Source of the DNA: an uncultured bacterium
GTDB lineage: Bacteria > Pseudomonadota > Gammaproteobacteria > Burkholderiales > Burkholderiaceae_F
Length of the DNA stretch: 14,891 nt
Reading direction: 5' to 3'
NCBI GenBank assembly: GCA_905215795.1
Contig: CAJMRV010000023.1
Coordinates: 1-14,891 of the forward strand
Numbering within the stretch: the first letter of the stretch is position 1; every line of letters starts with the position of its first letter. Made by a program: the position numbers and the translations under genes. A model generated the notes under the pieces. The model did no database searches and was not told the origin of the DNA. It worked only from the letters and a program-made list of their open reading frames with translations. This document shows, one piece after another, positions 1 through 6,410 of the stretch.

Positions 1-18
1 AAACTCGAGATCCCATTA

Positions 19-47
19 CCCGCCTAAAAGTGTATCTAGTAGGCGGG
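19..47. terminator. Hairpin near the left edge, possible terminator
   Basis: CCCGCCTA at 19-26 pairs perfectly with TAGGCGGG at 40-47 around a 13-base loop. There is no long T-run directly after it on either strand. It lies about 70 bases beyond the coaBC stop on the minus strand. It could end coaBC transcription or belong to a gene to the left that is out of view, so the assignment is weak. Confidence 0.35.
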
Positions 48-93
48 AATTTGGGCCGGGAAGGTGCGCTTTTTTCGTGTGCGTCGCGTTTGT

Positions 94-109
94 CCGGACG
101 GGCGTCCGG
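94..109 (-). terminator. Short GC hairpin just after coaBC
   Basis: CCGGAC (94-99) and GTCCGG (104-109) form a 6-bp stem with a four-base loop, starting 9 bases past the coaBC stop. There is no T-tract in the minus-strand direction. It may be a U-poor terminator or a 3'-end stabilising stem, or simply chance in GC-rich DNA. Confidence 0.3.
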
Positions 110-118
110 CGGACGGAC

Positions 119-1366
119 TCAGTGCGTCTTCGAGAAGAGCGTGGGCATGGCGTGCTCTTCGAGGTAGTCCTTCGCCCTCATGAGGACCGTGCGGGCGAGC
201 TCCTCCTTGCCGGTGCGCGGGAGCTCCACGGAGGCCTCCTTGCCGCGCGTGACGAGGAGCGCCTGGTTGGTCTTCGAGCCGAAGGCCTTCGGGGCGTAGT
301 TGCCGACGATCATGTCGGCGTTCTTCTTCTCGAGCTTGCCTCGCGCGTAGTTCTCGAGCTCTTTGAGGTCGGTCTCGGCGGCGAAGCCGATCACGCAGCC
401 CACCGAGCGGCGGTGGCCGACGTACTTGAGGATGTCCGGGTTCTCCTTCCACTCGAGGTGGGAGAACGGGGAGTCGTCCTCCTCGGTCTTCTTGATCTTC
501 TGCTTGGCCGTGTTCTTGGGCGCCCAGTCGGCGACCGCGGCCACGCCCACGAAGATGTCGTAGCGGTGTTCGGTGAGCTCGTCCTTGACGGCCTTGAGCA
601 TGGAGCGCGCGGAGGTCACGTCGATGCGTTCGACGCCGGCGGGCGTGGGCAGCGACACCGGACCCGAGACGAGCGTCACGCGGGCGCCCGCCAGGCGGGC
701 GGCCTTGGCGAAGGCGAAGCCCTGGCGGCCGGAGCTCACGTTGGTGATGCCCCTCACCGGATCGATCGCCTCGAAGGTCGGACCGGCGGTGACGAGCACG
801 CGGCGGCCCTTGAGGAAGGGTTCGGCGAGCATCCCCTCGACGAGCGAGAAGACGTCGGCGGGCTCCATCATCCGTCCCGCGCCCACGTCGCCGCAGGCCT
901 GGAACCCCTCGACGGGGCCGGCGAACTGGATGCCGTCCTGCTTGAGGAGCGAGACGTTGCGCTGGGTGGCGGGGTTGTTCCACATGTGTTCGTTCATGCC
1001 GGGCACGACGAGCACGGGCGAGCGGCTCGCCAGGAGGAGCGAGCTCACCATGGTGTCGGCGATGCCCTGGGCCATCTTGGCCAGGGTGTTGGCGGTGGCG
1101 GGCATGACGACGGTGAGCGCGGCGCCGCGCGTGGCCTCGATGTGGGGCATGGCCCCGGAGGCGGCGCCTTCGACGAGGACGCTCTCGCCGGAGAGCGCTT
1201 CGAAGGTGACCGGACCGATGAACTCGGCGGCGCTGCGGGTCATGACGACGCGTACGCGCAGGCCGGCCTTCCTGAGCAGGCGGACGAACTCGCAGGTCTT
1301 GTAGGCGGCGATGCCGCCCGTCACGACGACCGTGATCAAGGCGCTCGATTTGGCGGTGGTGTCCAT
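119..1366 (-). CDS. coaBC: Bifunctional phosphopantothenoylcysteine decarboxylase / phosphopantothenate-cysteine ligase (CoaBC, Dfp)
   Basis: CoaBC joins cysteine to 4'-phosphopantothenate with CTP (CoaB) and decarboxylates the product with FMN (CoaC), giving 4'-phosphopantetheine for coenzyme A. The protein has 415 residues. The N-terminal flavoprotein half shows VTGGIAAYK (residues 16-24), catalytic His75 in GAMPHIE, Asn125 in PGMN and Cys158 in QACGD, matching the E. coli Dfp numbering. The CoaB half begins near residue 189 with VLVTAGPTFE, ITNVSSGRQGF (Asn209 region) and the KIKK lysines (290-293). The frame stays open 32 codons upstream to 1462, but I chose the ATG at 1366: the domain starts there, AGGA lies upstream, and a promoter at 1412-1441 would leave the longer start untranscribed. 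It is last in the ribF-ileS-lspA-coaBC block, separated from lspA by a strong hairpin. Confidence 0.96.
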   Translation of the reverse strand: MDTTAKSSALITVVVTGGIAAYKTCEFVRLLRKAGLRVRVVMTRSAAEFIGPVTFEALSGESVLVEGAASGAMPHIEATRGAALTVVMPATANTLAKMAQGIADTMVSSLLLASRSPVLVVPGMNEHMWNNPATQRNVSLLKQDGIQFAGPVEGFQACGDVGAGRMMEPADVFSLVEGMLAEPFLKGRRVLVTAGPTFEAIDPVRGITNVSSGRQGFAFAKAARLAGARVTLVSGPVSLPTPAGVERIDVTSARSMLKAVKDELTEHRYDIFVGVAAVADWAPKNTAKQKIKKTEEDDSPFSHLEWKENPDILKYVGHRRSVGCVIGFAAETDLKELENYARGKLEKKNADMIVGNYAPKAFGSKTNQALLVTRGKEASVELPRTGKEELARTVLMRAKDYLEEHAMPTLFSKTH

Positions 1367-1411
1367 GAGGGTGGATTTCCTGTTGAGATGGAGGATGGAG
1401 GGTGTCCCCAC

Positions 1412-1441
1412 ATTGTACGAAAACCGCGGGGATTTTGAAAA
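1412..1441 (-). promoter_or_regulatory. Predicted sigma-70 promoter for coaBC
   Basis: Reading the minus strand, TTTTCA (1441-1436), an 18-base spacer and TACAAT (1417-1412) resemble -35 and -10 elements. Transcription would start near 1405, leaving a leader of about 40 bases before the coaBC ATG. An imperfect inverted repeat (AAAACCGCGG at 1420-1429, CCGTGGTTTT at 1443-1452) overlaps the -35 and the spacer. Predicted from sequence only. Confidence 0.5.
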
Positions 1442-1466
1442 GCCGTGGTTTTGGGGATGCATGGGC

Positions 1467-1502
1467 GAACGGCCCCGCCGGCGTGTGCCGGCGGGGCCGT
1501 TC
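1467..1502. terminator. Perfect 16-bp GC hairpin between lspA and coaBC
   Basis: GAACGGCCCCGCCGGC (1467-1482) pairs perfectly with 1487-1502 around a GTGT loop. It starts about 30 bases past the lspA stop and lies upstream of the predicted coaBC promoter, where a terminator for the ribF-ileS-lspA transcript would sit. In the minus direction it lacks a U-tract, so it may pause, partly terminate, or protect the 3' end. Confidence 0.6.
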
Positions 1503-1535
1503 TTCGGACGGGGTCCGTGTCTTCTCAGGAGGGGC

Positions 1536-2039
1536 TCACCGCCGCCTCAGGCCGAGGATCTCGTCGAGGATGATCCCGAAGGCCCCGCAGCAGATGGCCG
1601 CGTCGGCGAGGTTGAACGCCGGCCAGTGCCATCCGTTGACGTGGAAGTCGATGAAGTCGATCACGTAGCCCAGGTGCACGCGGTCGATGAGGTTCCCGAC
1701 CGCGCCCGCCGCCAGGAGCGTGAGCGCGAAGCTGAAGAGCACGTGGTGGTTGTAGCGCTTCAGGAGCCAGATGATGCCCACGCACACGGCCACGGCCACG
1801 CCGCTGAAGAAGTAGCGCTGCCAGCCGCCCGCGTCCGAGAGGAACGAGAACGCCGCCCCGGTGTTGTGGGCCAGGACGAGGTTGAGGCACCCGAAGATCG
1901 GGAGGGACTCCATGGGCTCGAGGTTGCGCTGGAAGTAGTACTTGGAGAGCTGGTCGAGAAGGACGACCAGGCACCCGAGGATGATCCAGAACGTGAACTT
2001 GAGCCCGGAGGGGTTGCTTCTGGGAAAGAGTCGGGACAC
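1536..2039 (-). CDS. lspA: Lipoprotein signal peptidase (signal peptidase II)
   Basis: LspA is an inner-membrane aspartyl protease that removes the signal peptide from prolipoproteins after Lgt has attached diacylglycerol to the +1 cysteine. At 167 residues it has normal length. Four hydrophobic segments lie near residues 15-29, 76-93, 99-116 and 146-163. Family motifs are DQLSK (29-33), NTGAAFS (59-65), GNLIDR (115-120), VIDFID with catalytic Asp128, and FNLADAAI with catalytic Asp146. The start is GTG at 2039-2037, preceded by AAGGAAAA at good spacing; this Shine-Dalgarno overlaps the TAA of ileS 9 bases upstream, so translation is probably coupled. The ileS-lspA pairing is conserved in many proteobacteria. 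Confidence 0.97.
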   Translation of the reverse strand: MSRLFPRSNPSGLKFTFWIILGCLVVLLDQLSKYYFQRNLEPMESLPIFGCLNLVLAHNTGAAFSFLSDAGGWQRYFFSGVAVAVCVGIIWLLKRYNHHVLFSFALTLLAAGAVGNLIDRVHLGYVIDFIDFHVNGWHWPAFNLADAAICCGAFGIILDEILGLRRR

Positions 2040-2048
2040 GGCTTTTCC

Positions 2049-4907
2049 TTACGCGATGCGGCGCTTCTCGCCCTCACCGAAGAGGTTCGAGAGGCAGCGC
2101 GGGCAGAGCGTGGGGTGTTCGGCGTTCTGTCCGACCGTCGGGAGCCAGTGCCAGCAGCGCTCGCACTTGGTGCCTTCGGCGGACTCGACGGCCACGGTGG
2201 TTTCCTCGGCGCCGCTCTTTTCGAGCGTGGCGCGGCTCACGATCATCACGAAGCGCAGGTCCTCGCCGAGCGTCGAGAGGAGCTCGTGGTCGGCCTCGTT
2301 GGCGCGGATCACGACCGCGGCCTGGAGCGAGGAGCCGATCACGCCCTGTTCGCGCACGGCTTCGATCGCCTTGAGCACGTCGGCGCGGATCTCGCGGATG
2401 CGGGCCCACTTGGCGAGCAGGGCCGGGGCGTCCTCGACGGCGGGGAGCTCTTCGAAGTACTCGGTGAAGATCGTGCCGTCCTTGTTCGGGGCGAACACGG
2501 CGAAGGCCTCCTCGGCGGTGAACGAGAGGATCGGGGCCATCAGGCGCAGGAACATGTGGGTGATCCTGTGGAGCGCCGTCTGGGCCGAGCGTCGGGCCTG
2601 GCTCTTCGGAGCGCACGTGTAGAGGCGGTCCTTGAGCACGTCGAGGTAGAAGCTGCCGAGGTCTTTGGAGGCGAACGTCTGGAGCATGTTGACCACGTTG
2701 TGGAAGCGGTAGTGCTTGTACTCCTCCATCACCTGGCGGCGGAAGTCCTCGGCGAAGGCGAGCGCCCAGCGGTCGAGCTCGAGCATGTCGGCCACTTCGA
2801 CGGCGTCTTCGGCGGGGTTGAAGTCCGACGTGTTGGCGAGCAGGAAGCACATCGTGTTGCGGATGCGGCGGTAGCTGTCGATCACGTGCTTGAGGATGTT
2901 CTGGCCGAAGCGCAGCTCGCCCGAGTAGTCCGAGGAGGCCACCCAGAGGCGCAGGATCTCGGCGCCGTACTTCTCGGCGACTTCCTGCGGACGGACGATG
3001 TTGCCCTTGGACTTGCTCATCTTCTCACCCTTTTCGTCGACGACGAAGCCGTGGGTGAGGAGCTGCTTGTAGGGCGGACGGCCGTCGAGCATGGTGCCGG
3101 TCAGGAGCGAGGAGTGGAACCAGCCGCGGTGCTGGTCGGAACCCTCGAGGTAGAGGTCGGCCGGGTAGCCCAGTTCGTTCTTGTGGGTGTGGCGCATCAC
3201 GGTGTAGTGCGTCACGCCGGAGTCGAACCACACGTCGAGGATGTCCGTGGAGCGGATCCAGTCGCGGGCTTCGTCGGCGTCCATGAAGTCCTCGGCCTTG
3301 CAGCGGCTCCAGGCTTCGATGCCCTCCTTCTCGACCAGGTCGGCGACCTTGTCCATGATCTCGAACGTGCGGGGATGGAGTTCGCCCGTCGTCTTGTGGA
3401 GGAAGAACGGCAGGGGGACGCCCCAGTCGCGCTGGCGCGAGATGCACCAGTCGGGACGGTTCTCGATCATGGCGTGGAGGCGGTTGATGCCCCAGGTCGG
3501 GAAGAACTTGGTCTGCTCGACGCCTTCGAGGGCCGCTTCACGCAGGCTCTTCTCGGAGGGCTTCGTGTCGAGCACGCCCTGGGTGTCGGCCTTCGGGGCG
3601 TCCATGCGGATGAACCACTGGCTCGTGGCGCGGTAGATGAGCGGCGTCTTGTGGCGCCAGCAGTGCATGTAGCTGTGGACCATCTTCGAGTCGGCCATCA
3701 GCGCGCCGGCCAGGCGGAGCGTGTCGAGGATCTTCGTGGCGGCCTTCCAGATGTTGAGCCCGCCGAAGAGCGGGAGGTCGGCGGCGAACACGCCGTCGGC
3801 CTGCACCGGGGTGAGGACCTCGTCGTTGGTCATGCCGTGGGCCTTGCAGGTCATGAAGTCGTCCAGACCGTAGGCCGGGGCCGAGTGCACGATGCCCGTG
3901 CCGGCGGTGGACTCGACGTACGTGGCGAGGTGTACCGGCGAGAGGCGGCGGTAGCCCGCGTCGACGTCGTGAAGCGGATGCTTGAAGCGCAGGGCGTCGA
4001 GCGCCTCGCCGGCGGTCCTGCCGACGACGCGGCCTTCGAGGCCGTAGCGCTTGAAGGCCTCCTCCCAGAGTCCTTCGGCGAGGATGTAGAAGCGGTCGCC
4101 GGCGTCGACGAGCACGTACTCGAGCTCGGGGTGGACGTTGAGGGCCTGGTTCGACGGGATCGTCCACGGGGTCGTGGTCCAGATCACGGTCGAGACGGGC
4201 TTGGTGGCCTCCACGCCGAAGATGCCGGCGATGCGCGGCATGTCCTCGGAGGAGAGTTCGAAGGCGACGTCGATCGCCCAGCTCTCCTTGTCCTTGTACT
4301 CGACCTCGGCCTCGGCAAGGGCGCTCTGGCAGTCGAAGCACCAGTTCACGGGCTTGAGGCCGCGGTAGACGTAGCCCTTCTTCATCACGGCCGAGAGGGC
4401 GCGGATCTCCTGCGCTTCGTTGGCGAACTGGGTCGTGCGGTACGGATTCTCCCAGAAGCCGAGCACGCCGAGGCGCTTGAAGTCGGCGAGCTGGAGGTGG
4501 GTCTGCTCGAGGGCGTACTCACGGGCGAGGCTCTGCATCTTGTCGACGGGCAGGTTCTTGCCGTGCTTCTTCTCGATCACCACTTCGATGGGCATGCCGT
4601 GGCAGTCCCAGCCCGGGACGTACGGGGCCTGGTAGCCCTCGAGGGTCTTCTCCTTGAGGATGATGTCCTTGAGGACCTTGTTGACGGCGTGGCCGAGGTG
4701 GATGTTGCCGTTGGCGTACGGGGGGCCGTCGTGCAGAATGAACTTCTTGGCGTCGCGGCGCGAGTCGATGATTCGCTGGTAGATCTTCTTTTCATCCCAG
4801 TCGCGGATCCAGCCGGGTTCGCGCTTGGGCAGGTTCCCGCGCATCGGGAACGCCGTGTCGGGCAGATTCAGGGCGTACTGTTTGTCCTGTGTCTTGTCGT
4901 TCTGCAT
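2049..4907 (-). CDS. ileS: Isoleucine-tRNA ligase
   Basis: A cytoplasmic class I aminoacyl-tRNA synthetase that charges tRNA-Ile and edits misactivated valine. At 952 residues it matches the bacterial type (E. coli 938). The Rossmann core carries the HIGH-type sequence HLGH at 70-73 within GNIHLGHA, and KMSKS at 629-633. The CP1 editing domain shows WTTTPWTIPS (243-252) and GTGIVHSAPAYGLDDF (336-351). DVWFDSG (558-564) and QRDWGVP (492-498) are further family motifs. A helical anticodon-binding domain follows from about 680, and the C-terminal zinc site is Cys915, Cys918, Cys935 and Cys938. The ATG at 4907 has AGGAG eight bases upstream. It lies 82 bases after ribF and 9 bases before lspA, probably in one transcript. 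All catalytic and zinc positions are intact. Confidence 0.98.
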   Translation of the reverse strand: MQNDKTQDKQYALNLPDTAFPMRGNLPKREPGWIRDWDEKKIYQRIIDSRRDAKKFILHDGPPYANGNIHLGHAVNKVLKDIILKEKTLEGYQAPYVPGWDCHGMPIEVVIEKKHGKNLPVDKMQSLAREYALEQTHLQLADFKRLGVLGFWENPYRTTQFANEAQEIRALSAVMKKGYVYRGLKPVNWCFDCQSALAEAEVEYKDKESWAIDVAFELSSEDMPRIAGIFGVEATKPVSTVIWTTTPWTIPSNQALNVHPELEYVLVDAGDRFYILAEGLWEEAFKRYGLEGRVVGRTAGEALDALRFKHPLHDVDAGYRRLSPVHLATYVESTAGTGIVHSAPAYGLDDFMTCKAHGMTNDEVLTPVQADGVFAADLPLFGGLNIWKAATKILDTLRLAGALMADSKMVHSYMHCWRHKTPLIYRATSQWFIRMDAPKADTQGVLDTKPSEKSLREAALEGVEQTKFFPTWGINRLHAMIENRPDWCISRQRDWGVPLPFFLHKTTGELHPRTFEIMDKVADLVEKEGIEAWSRCKAEDFMDADEARDWIRSTDILDVWFDSGVTHYTVMRHTHKNELGYPADLYLEGSDQHRGWFHSSLLTGTMLDGRPPYKQLLTHGFVVDEKGEKMSKSKGNIVRPQEVAEKYGAEILRLWVASSDYSGELRFGQNILKHVIDSYRRIRNTMCFLLANTSDFNPAEDAVEVADMLELDRWALAFAEDFRRQVMEEYKHYRFHNVVNMLQTFASKDLGSFYLDVLKDRLYTCAPKSQARRSAQTALHRITHMFLRLMAPILSFTAEEAFAVFAPNKDGTIFTEYFEELPAVEDAPALLAKWARIREIRADVLKAIEAVREQGVIGSSLQAAVVIRANEADHELLSTLGEDLRFVMIVSRATLEKSGAEETTVAVESAEGTKCERCWHWLPTVGQNAEHPTLCPRCLSNLFGEGEKRRIA

Positions 4908-4963
4908 GTTTTTAACTCCTGGCCCCCTCGGGCTCTTCAGGGTTGTTGATGAATGCGGGCCGC

Positions 4964-4983
4964 GGGGACGCCTGGGCGTCCCC
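4964..4983. terminator. GC hairpin between ribF and ileS, possible attenuator
   Basis: GGGGACGCC (4964-4972) pairs with GGCGTCCCC (4975-4983). A second stem, CCCCGTG (4981-4987) with CACGGGG (4991-4997), spans the ribF stop and shares three bases with the first, so the two cannot both form fully. No U-tract follows on the minus strand. It could modulate read-through from ribF into ileS. Confidence 0.35.
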
Positions 4984-4989
4984 CGTGGC

Positions 4990-5952
4990 TCACGGGGTGA
5001 TGGTTTCCAGGGGCGAGCCGAGCAGGCGCCGCGCGTTGATCGCGTCGGCGTTGATGGCCGCCTTGAGTTCGTCGATTCCGGAGAACTTCTTCTCGCTCCG
5101 GAGTCGTTCGATGAATTCGATCTCCACGACGCGTCCGTAGGCGTCGCCCGTCCAGTCGAAGACGTTCGTCTCGAGGAGGTAGCGGCGGTCCGAACAGATC
5201 GTGGGCTTGACGCCGAGGCTCGCCACGCCGTTGTAGACGATCGTGGGGGAGAGTCCCTTGACGCGCACGGCGAACACGCCGCTCACGGCGGGGCGTGCGT
5301 CGCTCCAGACCGGGATGGGCGCGATGTTGAGGGTGGGGAAGCCGAGCTTGCGCCCGAGCTCCCTGCCGTGGATCACGCGGCCGGTCATCGAGTAGTTGCG
5401 CCCGAGCATCAGGCGCGCTTCGTAGAAGTCGTTCTCGGCGAGGGCCCGGCGCACGCGCGTCGAGCTCACGCGCTCGCCGTCGTGGGTGAGCAGCGGGGCG
5501 ATGTAGGTCTCGAAGTTGAGTTCGCGTCCGAGGCGCTCCAGGTCGGAGACCCGGCCGGCGCCCTTGTCGCCGAAGCGGAAGTTCTCGCCCACGGTGACCC
5601 AGTGCGTGTCGAGCCCGTCGACGAGGACCGTGCGGGCGAACGCCTCCGGGGAGAGCCCCGAGAGGCTCCTGTGGAAGGGCATCACGTAGATGCGCTGGAT
5701 CCCCGTCTCGAGGATGCGCAGCACCTTGTCGTAGAGCGTGGAGAGCCGCGTGTGCTCGGAGCCCGGGCCGAGGACCTCCCTCGGATGGGGCTCGAAGGTC
5801 ATCACGGAGGGTACGAGGCCGCGTGCGTTGGCGGCCTGGACGACCTGCTGGAGGAGCGCCTGGTGGCCCAGATGCACCCCGTCGAAATTGCCGATCGCAA
5901 GGGCGGTGGGCAGGCGGAGCAGGGGATTGGGACAACCTCGAAAGACTTTCAT
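4990..5952 (-). CDS. ribF: Bifunctional riboflavin kinase / FAD synthetase
   Basis: RibF phosphorylates riboflavin to FMN and adenylylates FMN to FAD in the cytoplasm. The product is 320 residues (E. coli 313). The N-terminal FAD synthetase (nucleotidyltransferase fold) shows GNFDGVHLGH at 21-30, FEPHP at 53-57, ENFRFG at 123-128 and SSTRVR at 163-168. The riboflavin kinase domain follows with GRKLGFPTLNI at 200-210 and the conserved glutamate region LLETNVFDW at 259-267; where many homologues have ETH, this one has ETN. The ATG at 5952 fits the family N-terminus but has only a weak Shine-Dalgarno. It heads the ribF-ileS-lspA block, with a -10-like TATAAT at 6101-6096. No FMN riboswitch is recognisable in its leader of about 140 bases. 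Confidence 0.96.
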   Translation of the reverse strand: MKVFRGCPNPLLRLPTALAIGNFDGVHLGHQALLQQVVQAANARGLVPSVMTFEPHPREVLGPGSEHTRLSTLYDKVLRILETGIQRIYVMPFHRSLSGLSPEAFARTVLVDGLDTHWVTVGENFRFGDKGAGRVSDLERLGRELNFETYIAPLLTHDGERVSSTRVRRALAENDFYEARLMLGRNYSMTGRVIHGRELGRKLGFPTLNIAPIPVWSDARPAVSGVFAVRVKGLSPTIVYNGVASLGVKPTICSDRRYLLETNVFDWTGDAYGRVVEIEFIERLRSEKKFSGIDELKAAINADAINARRLLGSPLETITP

Positions 5953-6095
5953 TGCTTGAGTTCAACCTGGATGCGGGCCGCGCCGGGAGGAGCGGAAATC
6001 AAGGAGCCTCCGCCAGGCGGGAGCCCCGAACGTCGCCTTCCCGGTCGTCCGGAGCGGAGTGCGCCGGAGGCGGCCGTGATTATGCCGAAGGTTAA

Positions 6096-6101
6096 ATTAT
6101 A
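6096..6101 (-). promoter_or_regulatory. Predicted -10 element for ribF
   Basis: The minus strand reads TATAAT at 6101-6096. No good -35 hexamer lies 16-18 bases upstream, so the promoter would be weak or activator-dependent. The start would be near 6089, giving a leader of about 137 bases. GGGAA-N3-TTCCC (6102-6114) sits immediately upstream. Confidence 0.4.
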
Positions 6102-6116
6102 GGGAAAAATTCCCTC

Positions 6117-6145
6117 TTGACGCACGGGGAGGAGAGGCGTATTTG
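6117..6145 (+). promoter_or_regulatory. Predicted promoter for the methyltransferase gene
   Basis: TTGACG (6117-6122), a 17-base spacer and TATTTG (6140-6145) resemble a sigma-70 promoter. It points toward the gene at 6411 and partly overlaps the upstream side of the divergent ribF -10 element. This would give a leader of about 260 bases. Prediction only. Confidence 0.45.
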
Positions 6146-6410
6146 GTTTAAAATGAGCGGTTTATGGGAAACCGCCTAGAAATCCGCCGGCCCGGGGAGT
6201 AAAATCCCCCGTCCGCAGAGGGACTTCAGGCCTCTCCGGGGGGTGCCGCGCCCCTTTCAAAGGGCGGGCCGGCCGCATCGGCGGCGGTCCGCCGCGACGC
6301 GGGAAAGCCCCTCCATCCGGACGGCGCGCGGCGCCGTCCCCGTCCCGGACGCGCCGGAGGCGCCCTCCGGGTCCGTTCATCCTCTTATCACACGAGTGCC
6401 TCACATATCC

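Larger units (their letters stand above)
5953..6410. other. Divergent intergenic region, 458 bases, no gene seen; structured leader on the plus strand
   Basis: This separates ribF (minus) from the methyltransferase gene (plus). Promoter-like elements for both directions lie at 6096-6145. Downstream on the plus strand is a run of potential hairpins: 6157-6175 (GCGGTTT/AAACCGC), 6194-6209, 6217-6235, 6281-6295, 6319-6339 (nine perfect pairs) and 6346-6375 (CGGAC/GTCCG enclosing CCGGAG/CTCCGG). An eight-codon ATG-TAG frame at 6153-6179 overlaps the first hairpin. The open frame continues upstream of 6411 to 6243, but it is low-complexity and has no ribosome binding site, so I do not treat it as coding. 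Confidence 0.6.

Noticed and set aside
77..1438. A 453-codon plus-strand frame opposite coaBC
   Set aside because: Antisense shadow; CoaBC on the minus strand has all its catalytic residues.
1367..1462. A 32-codon upstream extension of coaBC
   Set aside because: It lies over and upstream of the predicted promoter and adds residues before the conserved VTGGIAAYK start of the flavoprotein domain.
1311..4949. A 1212-codon open frame on the plus strand opposite ileS and lspA
   Set aside because: It mirrors the GC-rich codon bias of the minus-strand genes, has Glu/Val/Leu/His-rich low-complexity content and no recognisable domain. The opposite strand encodes complete conserved proteins.
5953..6101. 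FMN riboswitch in the ribF leader
   Set aside because: The conserved RFN core (AGGGGACAGGGU-like and related blocks) is not present in the minus-strand leader.
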